Assembly (NCBI GenBank): GCA_003553565.1
Contig: PWER01000008.1
Coordinates: forward strand, 1-39,611
Source of the DNA: Nitriliruptoria bacterium
Lineage (GTDB): Bacteria > Actinomycetota > Nitriliruptoria > Euzebyales > Egibacteraceae
Reading direction: 5' to 3'
DNA: 39,611 nt
Shown here: positions 1 to 7,209 of the stretch, in pieces
How positions within the stretch are numbered: the first letter of the stretch is position 1
How the letters are laid out: each line of letters begins with the position of its first letter
Made by a program: the position numbers and the translations under genes
Notes under the pieces: model-generated
What the model saw: the letters and a program-made list of their open reading frames with translations, nothing else
Told to the model about the DNA's origin: nothing
Database searches by the model: none

Positions 1-90
1 GCCGGGTGGGCCGCGCCGGGTGGGCCGCGCCGGGTGGGCCGCGCCGGGTGGGCCGCGCCGGGCCGCGCCGGGCCGCGCCGGGTGGGCCGG
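1..90. repeat. 14-bp GC-rich tandem repeat downstream of pheT
   Basis: Positions 1-56 are four perfect head-to-tail copies of gccgggtgggccgc. Positions 57-76 are two 10-bp copies lacking the central tggg, and 77-90 is one further 14-bp copy with a changed last base. The array reaches the window edge, so its full length is unknown. It lies about 20 bp past the pheT stop. Slipped-strand expansion and contraction would explain the 14/10-bp length variants. No coding function is apparent. Confidence 0.9.
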
Positions 91-111
91 AGCGGTGGCG
101 GCCGGCGTGGT

Positions 112-2559
112 CTAGCGGCGCAGCGTGCCGCCGAGGCGGTCGGCGACGCGCGCCTCGATCGCGTCGATCACCGCGGCGCCGTCCTCGTCGGTGAGCTGGC
201 GGTCGGGGGTCTCCAGGCGCAGGCGGTAGGCCAGGCTCTTGTTGCCCTCCCCCACCTGGGCGCCGCGGAACACGTCGAACAGCGTCGCGTCGGCCAGCAG
301 GGCGCCGGCGCCCTCGCGCACCGCGGCCTCGACCGCGGTCGCGGGGACCGCCTCGGCCACGATCACCGCGACGTCGAAGCGCAGGGCGGGCAGCGGCGAG
401 GGCGTGGCCAGCTCCGGTGACGCGACGCCGCCCTCCACCAGCCGATCCAGACGCAGCTCGCCGGCGAGGCTGCGCGGCGGCAGGTCGAACGCCTCGATGA
501 CGCGCGGGTGCAGCTCGCCGACCACGCCGAGGTCGCGGTCCCCGTGCCGCAGCCGCGCCGCGCGCCCGGGGTGGTAGGGCGCCTCGTCGGTGGGTCGGGC
601 CTCGAGGGCGTCGCGGCCCAGGGCGCTGCGCACCGCGTCGGCCGCGCCGAGCAGGTCGTAGACGTCAGCGGGACGACCCGACTCGTCGAACCGGTCGGTG
701 CGGAAGCGCCCGGTTGCCACCAGCCCCAGCTGCAGCGGCTCGGCCGGCAGCGCGAAGCCCTGCTCGCCGGGACCGAGCGGCGCGCCCGGCTCCTCGGGGG
801 TGGGTGGCAGGAACGCGCGCCCGATCTCGAACACCGCCACGTCACGGAGCTGGCGGGCGACGTTGCGGCGCACCGCCTTGAGCATCCCCGGCAGCAGGGT
901 GGTGCGCAGTGCCGCCTCGTCCTTCGACAGCGGGTTGACCAGGGCGATCAGCTCGCGGCGAGCGTCGTCGTCGGGCAGGCGCAGCGCGGCGACGTCGTCG
1001 TCGGCCACGAACGGCAGCGTCAGCAGCTCGGTCCAGCCGGCGGCCGACAGCGCCCGGCGGGCCACGCGCTGCCCGGCCTCGCCGGGCAGCCGCCCGCCCA
1101 CGCGCCCCGCCGAGGGCACCGTCTCGGGGATCTGCTCGTAGCCGTGGAGGCGGGCGAGCTCCTCGACGAGGTCGGCGGGGATCGTCAAGTCGGGGCGGTA
1201 GTCGGGTGGGGTCACCTGCAGGGTGCCGGCCTCGTCATCGGCCTCGGCGACGTCGCAGCCGATGGCCTCGAGGAGGTGGCGCTGGCCGGCGTCGGGCAGG
1301 TCCACCCCGAGCAGCGACCGGGCCCGCTGGGTGGCCAGCGCGATGCGCACCGGCTCGGGCGGGGCCGGGTAGGCGTCGCTGCCGGCCGTCACCCTGCCCC
1401 CGGAGAACTCGGCGATGAGCTGGGCGGCGCGGTCGGCGGCCGCCGCGACGGTCTGCGGGGGGACCGTCTTCTCGAAGCGCTGGGAGGCCTCGGTGAGCAG
1501 CTGGTGGCGCCGTGCGGTGCGCAGCACGCTGCGCGGGTCGAACGCCGCGGTCTCCAGCGCGACCGTGGTCGTGTCGCCGTCGACCTCGGTGCGCGCGCCG
1601 CCCATGACGCCGGCGAAGCCCACCGGCCCGTCGTCGTCGACGATCAGCAGGTCGTCGGGGTCGCAGGGGCGCTCGACGTCGTCGAGGGTGACCAGCGACT
1701 CGCCCGGCTCGGCGCGGCGCACGCCCAGCCGCGCGCCGGCCAACCGCTGCGCGTCGTAGGCGTGGCAGGGGTGGCCGGTCTCGAGCATGGCGAGGTTGGT
1801 GGCGTCGACCACCGCCGAGATCGGGCGCATCCCCGCGGCCACCAGCCGCGCCTGCGCCCATGCCGGTGACGGGCGCAGGGCATCGACGCCCTCGATCCGG
1901 CGCACCGTGAACCGCGGGCAGGCGTTCGCGTCGGCGATGTCCACGCGGACCTGCGGGTCTGCCTCGGGGGCGGGCAGTGCGACGGGCAGCCGCAGCGGCG
2001 CGCCGCTCAGCGCGGCCACGTCGCGTGCCACGCCGGCAAGCGACAGGCCGTAGCCCCGGTCAGGGGTGACCTCCAGCACCAGCACCGCCGCGTCGAGGTC
2101 CAGCCAGTCGGCCAGCTCCGCACCCACCGGGGCATCCTGGTCGAGCACCCAGATGCCCGCGTGGTCCTCGCCCAGGCCGAGCTCGGCGAGGCTCGCGAGC
2201 ATCCCCTCGGAGGTCTGCCCGAAGATCCTCTTGCGCTCGATCGTGAGGGGACCACCGGGGGTGGGCAGCTGCGCTCCCGGCAGCGCGGCCGGCACCCGGT
2301 CGCCGACGGCGAAGTTGGAGGCCCCCGCGATCATCTGGTGTGTGGCCTGCCCGTCGGAGACGACGGCGCGGTGCAGCTTGTCGCTGCCCTCCACCGGCTC
2401 CACCGACTGCACCTCGGCGACCACGACGCCGCGCACCCCGGCGGTGGGGTGGTCGATGCGGTCGACCTCGAGGCCGCCCATGGTCAGCAGGTGGGCCAGC
2501 TCCTGTGGGGTGTGGTTGACGTCGACGAGCTCTTGCAGCCAGCTCAACGGCACGCGCAT
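112..2559 (-). CDS. pheT: phenylalanine--tRNA ligase beta subunit
   Basis: Beta subunit of the cytosolic (alpha-beta)2 phenylalanyl-tRNA synthetase, which charges tRNA-Phe with phenylalanine. The 815-residue protein has the family order: an N-terminal MRVPLSWLQELV start, an EMAP/OB-type tRNA-binding domain (about 40-150, with the VEGSDKLHR and SEGMLASLAELGLG segments), B3/B4 editing domain, B5 domain, catalytic-like core (RRNVARQLRDVAVFEIGR) and a C-terminal FDX-ACB anticodon-binding domain (LPALRFDVAVIV through EDGAAVIDAIEARV). I chose the ATG at 2559 because the protein then begins exactly where the family does and GGGAG lies about 10 nt upstream. A longer reading from 2652 would add an Arg/Pro-rich, non-conserved stretch and overlap pheS. 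It follows pheS by 49 bp and is probably co-transcribed with it. Confidence 0.97.
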   Translation of the reverse strand: MRVPLSWLQELVDVNHTPQELAHLLTMGGLEVDRIDHPTAGVRGVVVAEVQSVEPVEGSDKLHRAVVSDGQATHQMIAGASNFAVGDRVPAALPGAQLPTPGGPLTIERKRIFGQTSEGMLASLAELGLGEDHAGIWVLDQDAPVGAELADWLDLDAAVLVLEVTPDRGYGLSLAGVARDVAALSGAPLRLPVALPAPEADPQVRVDIADANACPRFTVRRIEGVDALRPSPAWAQARLVAAGMRPISAVVDATNLAMLETGHPCHAYDAQRLAGARLGVRRAEPGESLVTLDDVERPCDPDDLLIVDDDGPVGFAGVMGGARTEVDGDTTTVALETAAFDPRSVLRTARRHQLLTEASQRFEKTVPPQTVAAAADRAAQLIAEFSGGRVTAGSDAYPAPPEPVRIALATQRARSLLGVDLPDAGQRHLLEAIGCDVAEADDEAGTLQVTPPDYRPDLTIPADLVEELARLHGYEQIPETVPSAGRVGGRLPGEAGQRVARRALSAAGWTELLTLPFVADDDVAALRLPDDDARRELIALVNPLSKDEAALRTTLLPGMLKAVRRNVARQLRDVAVFEIGRAFLPPTPEEPGAPLGPGEQGFALPAEPLQLGLVATGRFRTDRFDESGRPADVYDLLGAADAVRSALGRDALEARPTDEAPYHPGRAARLRHGDRDLGVVGELHPRVIEAFDLPPRSLAGELRLDRLVEGGVASPELATPSPLPALRFDVAVIVAEAVPATAVEAAVREGAGALLADATLFDVFRGAQVGEGNKSLAYRLRLETPDRQLTDEDGAAVIDAIEARVADRLGGTLRR

Positions 2560-2608
2560 CAGCGGTGGCTCCCGGTCGAGAGGTGGTCGGTTCGGTGGCG
2601 GGGCGGGG

Positions 2609-3661
2609 TCATGGCGACACCGTCGTCTGCGCCGACAGGAACCGCAGGTCACCGTCGACGAACTGGCGGATGTCGGTGACGCCGTGGCGCATCATCGCCA
2701 GGCGCTCGGGTCCCATGCCGAACGCGAAGCCCTGCCAGGCGTCGGGATCGATGCCGCAGGCCGACAGCACGTTGGGGGGGACCATGCCGGCGCCGAGCAG
2801 CTCCATCCAGTGCCCGTCGTAGTAGGCGTCGACCTCGCAGGAGGGCTCGGTGAACTGGAAGTGGTGCGGGCGCAGCCGGATCGGCACGTCGGGGCCGAGC
2901 AGCGAGCGCACCGCCGCGGCGAGCGTGCCGCGCAGGTCTGCGAAGGACAGGGAGCGGTCCACCGCCAGGCCCTCGATCTGGTGGAAGGCCGGCAGGTGCG
3001 TCGCGTCCGCCACGTCCGAGCGGTACACGCGCCCGGGCACGACGATGTAGACCGGCGGCTCCTGGGTGCGCAGCACTCGGGCCTGCACCGGCGAGGTGTG
3101 GGTGCGCAGCAGCATCGGGGTGATCCCGACCTGGTCGGGCTCGGCGCCGAGCCCCTGCACGTAGATGGTGTCCATGAGGCCGCGCGCCGGATGGTCGGCG
3201 GGGATGTTGAGGGCCTCGAAGTTGTGCCACTCGCTCTCGACCTCAGGCCCGGTGACGGGCGTGTAGCCCAGGCCGGTGAACGCGTCGAGCAGCGCGTCGA
3301 TGGTCTCGAGAACGGGGTGGAGCGCGCCTCGCGGAGGTGTGCGCGGCGGGAGCGTCACGTCGACGGCCTCGGCGGCGAGCTGGACGCGGTCGCGCTCGGC
3401 CTCGAGCGCCTGGCGGCTGCGCGCCTCGACCTCGGCCAGCGCCTCGCGTGCCTCGTTCAGCGCGCGGCCCACCTCGCGCCGCTCGGCGTCGTCGAGGGTG
3501 CCGAGCCCGCGCTGGAGGCTCGCCAGCGTGCTGCGCTTGCCCATGTGCGTGCGCTTGGCCGCGTCGAGGGCGTCGAGGTCCGGCGCTGCCTGCAGCGCGG
3601 CGAGGCCCTCATCGCGGGCGGCGATGACGGCATCGACGGTGGGCTGGTCGCGGTCGGTCAT
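2609..3661 (-). CDS. pheS: phenylalanine--tRNA ligase alpha subunit
   Basis: Catalytic alpha subunit of phenylalanyl-tRNA synthetase (class II). The 350-residue length is normal. The N-terminal ~100 residues form the Arg/Ala/Glu-rich coiled coil that contacts tRNA, including the HMGKRSTLASLQRGLG segment. The catalytic core shows VESEWHNFEALNIPADHPAR, the RTHTSPVQAR motif, the motif-2 region with the HQIEGLAVD segment, WMELLGAGMVPPNVL, and motif 3 GFAFGMGPERLAMMRHGVTDIR. The start is the ATG at 3661. It lies 82 bp after the sensor-kinase stop, and that gap contains an 18-bp tandem duplication, so pheS may have its own expression signals; none was clear. Confidence 0.97.
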   Translation of the reverse strand: MTDRDQPTVDAVIAARDEGLAALQAAPDLDALDAAKRTHMGKRSTLASLQRGLGTLDDAERREVGRALNEAREALAEVEARSRQALEAERDRVQLAAEAVDVTLPPRTPPRGALHPVLETIDALLDAFTGLGYTPVTGPEVESEWHNFEALNIPADHPARGLMDTIYVQGLGAEPDQVGITPMLLRTHTSPVQARVLRTQEPPVYIVVPGRVYRSDVADATHLPAFHQIEGLAVDRSLSFADLRGTLAAAVRSLLGPDVPIRLRPHHFQFTEPSCEVDAYYDGHWMELLGAGMVPPNVLSACGIDPDAWQGFAFGMGPERLAMMRHGVTDIRQFVDGDLRFLSAQTTVSP

Positions 3662-3712
3662 GGGGTGGTCCGCTCGGTCGGGTCGGCAGGCGTGGTCTGT
3701 CGGGGCGTCACG

Positions 3713-3748
3713 CGCAGGTCAGCGGTCAGGCGCAGGTCAGCGGTCAGG
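3713..3748. repeat. 18-bp perfect tandem duplication at the sensor-kinase stop codon
   Basis: Two identical 18-bp copies of cgcaggtcagcggtcagg sit at 3713-3730 and 3731-3748. The right copy contains the TGA stop of the sensor kinase (3744-3746). The left copy repeats the same stop trinucleotide 18 nt downstream in the same frame. Confidence 0.9.
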
Positions 3749-4811
3749 CGTGGGTCGGCAGCGTGAGGCAGAACACCGCACCACCGGAGTCCGGAGCCTC
3801 CTCGACCCAGATGCGCCCGCGGTGGGCCTCCACGATGCCGCGGACGATGTAGAGGCCCAAGCCGCTGCCGCGCCGAGGGTCCTCGTGCCCGCGGACGAAC
3901 TTCCCGAACACCCGCGGGCGGTCGGCGGGCGCGATCCCGGGCCCCTCGTCGGCCACGCGCACCAGCAGCCCGTCCTCGTCGTCACCGGCCACGGTGATCG
4001 TGACCGCACCGGCGCCGTGGGTCAGCGCGTTGTCCACCAGGTTGCGCAGCGCCTGATCGAGCCGCCCGCGGTCGCCCTCGACGTGCGGGGCGTCGTCGGC
4101 GGCCTGCACGGCGATGCGCTGCGTGCCATCGAGCCCCCGGCGGTCGACGATCTCGCGGGCGAGCGCGGCCACGTCGACGGGCTCGCGCTCCAGCGGCAGG
4201 CCACCCGCGTCGATGCGGCTGGCCTCGACGACCTCGGCCAGCAGACGCGCGACGCGCTCGGCGTCGGTCCCGATCATCGACAGCAGGTAGCCGCGGTGCT
4301 CCGGCGACAGGCCCCGGTCGCCGGCCTGCAGCTGGCTGACGAGCCCGCGGATCGTGGTCACCGGCCCGTGCAGCTCGTTCGCCACGGTCGCGACGAGGTC
4401 GGCGTGGGTGGCCTCGTGCGCGCGGCGACGGTCGGGGCGCAGCGCCACCACCAGCCCGCCACCGTCAGGCGCACGGTCGGGCGCACGGTCAGGCGCACGG
4501 TCGGGCGCTCGGTCGGGCGCACGCGCCGCGGTGAGCAGCACCGGGCGCTCGCCCGCAGCGGTCGCGAGCCACAGCGGCGTCTCGGGCACGCGCGCGTGCA
4601 GCGTCGGCTCGGCGGCCTGGGCGCGCTGGCACGCCCACCAGTCCTGGCCGCTGCCGTCGGTGAGCACCAGCGCCGACTCGGCGGGCTGACCGGTCGGGTC
4701 GGCGCGCAGCAGCCGACGCAGCCGCTCGTTCGTCGCGGCGACGATCCCGCGCGCATCGACCACCGCGACGGGGTCGGGCAGCGTCTCGAGCACAGCGGTG
4801 TCGTCGATCAT
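3744..4811 (-). CDS. PAS-HisKA-HATPase sensor kinase with degenerate H box
   Basis: A soluble 355-residue two-component-type sensor kinase; no membrane segment is seen. Residues about 5-95 look like a PAS domain (LPDPVAVVDARGIVAATN). Residues 97-116 are five tandem RAPD units, 132-195 the HisKA dimerisation helices, and 230-353 an HATPase_c domain with an N box (DQALRNLVDNAL), a G1 box (DEGPGIA) and a G2 box (GSGLGLYI). In the H box the residue where HisKA kinases carry the phospho-acceptor His is Asn145 (VANELHGPV), and the only nearby His is His148. The ATP site looks intact. The gene starts 6 nt after the methyltransferase gene. A kinase between an RNA methyltransferase gene and pheST is a known actinobacterial arrangement. 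No response regulator is adjacent, so its partner is unknown. Confidence 0.85.
   Translation of the reverse strand: MIDDTAVLETLPDPVAVVDARGIVAATNERLRRLLRADPTGQPAESALVLTDGSGQDWWACQRAQAAEPTLHARVPETPLWLATAAGERPVLLTAARAPDRAPDRAPDRAPDRAPDGGGLVVALRPDRRRAHEATHADLVATVANELHGPVTTIRGLVSQLQAGDRGLSPEHRGYLLSMIGTDAERVARLLAEVVEASRIDAGGLPLEREPVDVAALAREIVDRRGLDGTQRIAVQAADDAPHVEGDRGRLDQALRNLVDNALTHGAGAVTITVAGDDEDGLLVRVADEGPGIAPADRPRVFGKFVRGHEDPRRGSGLGLYIVRGIVEAHRGRIWVEEAPDSGGAVFCLTLPTHA
4465..4524. repeat. five 12-bp tandem repeats coding (RAPD)5 in the kinase linker
   Basis: Five 12-bp units alternate between tcaggcgcacgg and tcgggcgcacgg variants at 4465, 4477, 4489, 4501 and 4513. They are in frame with the sensor kinase and encode a charged RAPD tetrapeptide array in the linker between the PAS and HisKA domains. 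The 12-bp period preserves the frame when copies are gained or lost. Confidence 0.9.
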
Positions 4812-4817
4812 CGCTCG

Positions 4818-5600
4818 TCAGTGTGGCATCGCGCGCTGGCGCTGCGCCTCGAACAGGACCACGCCGGCGGCCACCGGCAGGCTCAGCGACTCCGCGCTGC
4901 CGCGCTGGGGCACTACGATGGCGCGGTCGCAGGCGGCGGCGACGTGGTCGGGCAGGCCGTGCGCCTCGCTGCCGAGCACCAGCGCGAGCGGCCCCGTCAG
5001 ATCAGCGTCGCTGTGCGCGGTCGTCGCGGTGTGGGTGCAGGCGACCAGCTCCAGGCCGGCTCGGCGCGCGGCCTCCGCGACGTCGTCCCACGAGCCCCGC
5101 GCGACCGGGAGGTGGAACAGGCTGCCGGCCGCCGCGCGCACCGCCTTGGGGTTGCCAGGGTCAACGGTGTCGCCGGCGAGCACCACCGCGCCCGCGCCGG
5201 CCGCGTCCGCGGTGCGCACGACGGTGCCGACGTTGCCCGGGTCGGCTGCGTCGACGAGCACCACGGCCAGGTGCGAGGAGCCGAGGGCGCCCTCGGGTGC
5301 GAGGGTCTCCAGGCGGGCGATGCCCACCAGGCCCTGCGGGCCGCGCGTGGCCGCCATCGCCTCGAGGACGTGGTCGGCGACCGGCTGGATCGTCACGCCG
5401 GCTGCCGTGGCGGCCTCCAGCACGTCTGCGTGCGCGGTGCGGGAGCGCTCGGTGACGTAGACCGTGGTCAGGGCACCGGCGGCGAGCGCCGCGGCGATCG
5501 GGCCGGGTGCCTCGACCAGCACGTGGCCGTCGTGGCCACCGCGAGCCAGGCGGCGCGCAGCGCGCACCGCGGGGTTGCGGGTGCTGGTCACGACAGCCAT
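4818..5600 (-). CDS. TrmH/SpoU-family RNA 2'-O-methyltransferase
   Basis: A SPOUT-class methyltransferase of 260 residues that would transfer a methyl group from SAM to a ribose 2'-OH of rRNA or tRNA. The N-terminal ~95 residues form the substrate-binding domain (STRNPAVRAARRLARGG, VTERSRTA). The C-terminal SpoU knot shows motif 1 (DAADPGNVGTVVRTADAAG), motif 2 (LALVLGSEAHGLPD) and motif 3 (VPQRGSAESLSLPVAAGVVLFE). In motif 3 the Asn common in SESLNV is Ser. It lies between rplT and the sensor kinase. The exact RNA target cannot be read from sequence. The ATG at 5600 is kept because STRNP normally falls near the family's N-terminus; no clear Shine-Dalgarno sequence precedes it. Confidence 0.9.
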   Translation of the reverse strand: MAVVTSTRNPAVRAARRLARGGHDGHVLVEAPGPIAAALAAGALTTVYVTERSRTAHADVLEAATAAGVTIQPVADHVLEAMAATRGPQGLVGIARLETLAPEGALGSSHLAVVLVDAADPGNVGTVVRTADAAGAGAVVLAGDTVDPGNPKAVRAAAGSLFHLPVARGSWDDVAEAARRAGLELVACTHTATTAHSDADLTGPLALVLGSEAHGLPDHVAAACDRAIVVPQRGSAESLSLPVAAGVVLFEAQRQRAMPH

Positions 5601-5615
5601 GAGGGGTGCGGCGCC

Positions 5616-5705
5616 GGCCGGGGCCGACGCTGGGTGGCGGGCGGCCGGGGCCGACGCTGGGCGGCGGCCGGTGGGGCGGCGGCCGGTAGGGCGGAGGCCC
5701 GTGGG
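5616..5705. repeat. imperfect tandem repeats between rplT and the methyltransferase gene
   Basis: A 19-bp block, ggccggggccgacgctggg, occurs at 5616-5634 and again at 5643-5661 (period 27). It is followed by three related 14-15-bp units of the form ggcggcggccggtgg up to about 5705. The whole 127-bp gap between the rplT stop and the methyltransferase start is made of such repeats. No promoter or terminator could be separated from them. Confidence 0.75.
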
Positions 5706-5727
5706 CGTGGCGCACCCACCGGGCGCG

Positions 5728-6114
5728 TCAGCGGGCCGCGGCGTCGGCGGTGGCGCCGGCGGGCTGGTGGTCCTTGGCGATCACGACGAGCTTGGCGAAG
5801 GTCTGCGGGTCGCGGACGGCCAGGTCGGCCAGCTGCTTGCGGTCGAGGGCGACGTCTGCGGCCTTGAGGCCGGCCATGAGCCGGCTGTAGCTCAGGCCCT
5901 CGGCGCGAGCGGCGGCATTGATGCGGGTGATCCACAGGCGGCGGAAGTCACGCTTGCGCTGGCGGCGGTCGCGGAAGGCGTACCGCTGCGCGTGCATCAC
6001 CGCTTCGTTGGCGGTCCGGTAGCGGCGGCTGCGCGCGCCGCGGAAGCCACGCGCCCGGTCGAGGACGGTGCGGCGGCGCTTGCGGCTCTGGACCGCGCGC
6101 TTCACGCGAGCCAT
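5728..6114 (-). CDS. rplT: 50S ribosomal protein L20
   Basis: Ribosomal protein L20, a 23S rRNA-binding protein needed early in 50S assembly. The 128-residue sequence begins [20 protein letters not shown] and continues with the L20 signature segments [29 protein letters not shown] and [25 protein letters not shown] non-conserved Ala-rich tail of about 10 residues ends it. AGGAGGA lies 6 nt before the ATG. It follows rpmI by 46 bp, as in most bacteria. Confidence 0.98.
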   Translation of the reverse strand: MARVKRAVQSRKRRRTVLDRARGFRGARSRRYRTANEAVMHAQRYAFRDRRQRKRDFRRLWITRINAAARAEGLSYSRLMAGLKAADVALDRKQLADLAVRDPQTFAKLVVIAKDHQPAGATADAAAR

Positions 6115-6160
6115 CGGGGCTCCTCCTGGTCGTGACGGATGATCGGCGGTGACGCGAGCG

Positions 6161-6355
6161 CTACTCGCCGAGCAGCTTGCGGATCTGCTTGGCGTCCTCG
6201 CCCTCGAGCGTGTCGGGGCGCGACAGGCGCCGCTTGCGCTTCGGCGACTTGTGCTCCAGCAGGTGGCTGGCGCCCTCGCGCTTGTGCATGACCTTGCCGT
6301 TGCGGGTCACGCGGAAGCGCTTCTTGGCGCCGCTGTGGGTCTTCTGCTTGGGCAT
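6161..6355 (-). CDS. rpmI: 50S ribosomal protein L35
   Basis: Ribosomal protein L35, 64 residues, very basic. It shows the family signature [20 protein letters not shown] and the KSPKRKRRL segment. GAGGA sits 6 nt before the ATG. In most bacteria infC lies directly upstream. Here the upstream neighbour is instead a 273-bp gap followed by the DUF1844 gene. Confidence 0.98.
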   Translation of the reverse strand: MPKQKTHSGAKKRFRVTRNGKVMHKREGASHLLEHKSPKRKRRLSRPDTLEGEDAKQIRKLLGE

Positions 6356-6496
6356 GGCAGGTCCTCGCGCGCGGGCGGTCTGGGCAGCCGCGCTGCACAG
6401 CCGGCCCGAGTCGGGTGTCAGAGGTCGGGTGGGGCTCGGGTCGTGCGAAGCCGAGCCTTGTGGGCGCGCTGCGCGCAGCGCGCGCGCCGAGCGACC

Positions 6497-6526
6497 ACCC
6501 TAGCGCGCCGAGCGCACCGGCGTCGA
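6497..6526 (-). promoter_or_regulatory. possible promoter for rpmI-rplT, with hairpins in the leader
   Basis: On the minus strand a TCGACG box (6521-6526) stands 18 nt before TAGGGT (6497-6502), resembling an actinobacterial TTGACR-TAGRRT promoter. The predicted leader down to rpmI (about 130 nt) holds a perfect 20-bp GC palindrome (6464-6483) and a 7-bp stem-loop (arms 6433-6439 and 6451-6457). Neither is followed by a T run, so they do not look like intrinsic terminators. No gene is seen in the 273-bp gap 6356-6628. Confidence 0.3.
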
Positions 6527-6628
6527 GGCCGGCGGTGGCGCGGTGGGGGTCGAGACGGCACGGGCGAGACACGGCGACCAGACGGCCGCCTCGTCCGCCG
6601 CCGGGGCCGGTGACAGCCGCTGGGCTGC

Positions 6629-7075
6629 CTAGCGGCCCGGGACCCAGAGCCGGTCGGTGAGCCGCTGCTCGCCCTGCTGGCTGCTCTGCTGCTGGCCCGG
6701 CTGCTCGCCGCCCTGAGGGGCCGCGCCCGCCTGGCCAGCGCCCGCCTCGCCAGCGCCAGCGGCAGCGCCGGCACCAGCCGCGCTGGCGCCGCCCTCCTGC
6801 TCGGCCTGGACCTGGGCGGTCTGCAGCTGCTGGACGGCCTGGCTCATCTGCTGGTGCACCTCGTCGGGCAGGCTCGGCTGCACCGCGTCGGTGAGCCCGG
6901 CGAGCCCGTCGATGATGACGCGGCCGTCGGGGCGGCCGAGCTTGACCTGGGCGCCGGTGGCCAGCAGGTTGAACGCCTGGGCGACGACCTCGGACGGGTC
7001 GGCCTGGCGCATCTGCTCCATGTAGGCCTGCAGCTCTTCCTCGCTGGGCCCGTCGCTCTGCTGCGGATCGCTCAT
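6629..7075 (-). CDS. DUF1844 family protein
   Basis: A 148-residue protein of unknown function. The N-terminal half (about 1-85) matches the DUF1844 pattern: an acidic helix (SEEELQAYMEQMRQADPSEVVAQAFNLLA), then GAQVKLGRPDGRVIIDGLAGLTDAV and a glutamine-rich helix. The C-terminal ~60 residues are low-complexity Gly/Ala/Gln. I chose the ATG at 7075 because AGGAG lies 8 nt upstream; the GTG at 7084 sits too close to that site. In many actinobacteria a DUF1844 gene stands beside infC-rpmI-rplT, which supports the call. Confidence 0.85.
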   Translation of the reverse strand: MSDPQQSDGPSEEELQAYMEQMRQADPSEVVAQAFNLLATGAQVKLGRPDGRVIIDGLAGLTDAVQPSLPDEVHQQMSQAVQQLQTAQVQAEQEGGASAAGAGAAAGAGEAGAGQAGAAPQGGEQPGQQQSSQQGEQRLTDRLWVPGR

Positions 7076-7112
7076 CGCTCGCACTCCTCGCGTGGTCGCC
7101 GGTCAGTCCGCG

Positions 7113-7140
7113 ATGCTATCGGCTCGTGGTGCGCTGACAG
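7113..7140 (-). promoter_or_regulatory. possible promoter for the DUF1844 gene
   Basis: CTGTCA (7135-7140) and TAGCAT (7113-7118) on the minus strand are separated by 16 nt, about 40 nt before the chosen DUF1844 start. Both hexamers resemble housekeeping sigma-factor boxes. The inference rests on sequence alone. Confidence 0.4.
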
Positions 7141-7209
7141 CCGCAGCCACCGGACCGTCGAGCCAGGGCCGGGCGCCTGCCAGCAGGCACCGGTCCGGAT
7201 CGAGCGCGC

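Noticed and set aside
6464-6483. Perfect 20-bp palindrome as an operator or attachment site
   Set aside because: A core gcgcgcagcgcgcgc also appears inside ribE and before ribD, so simple GC repeats explain it. Kept only as a note in the rpmI leader.
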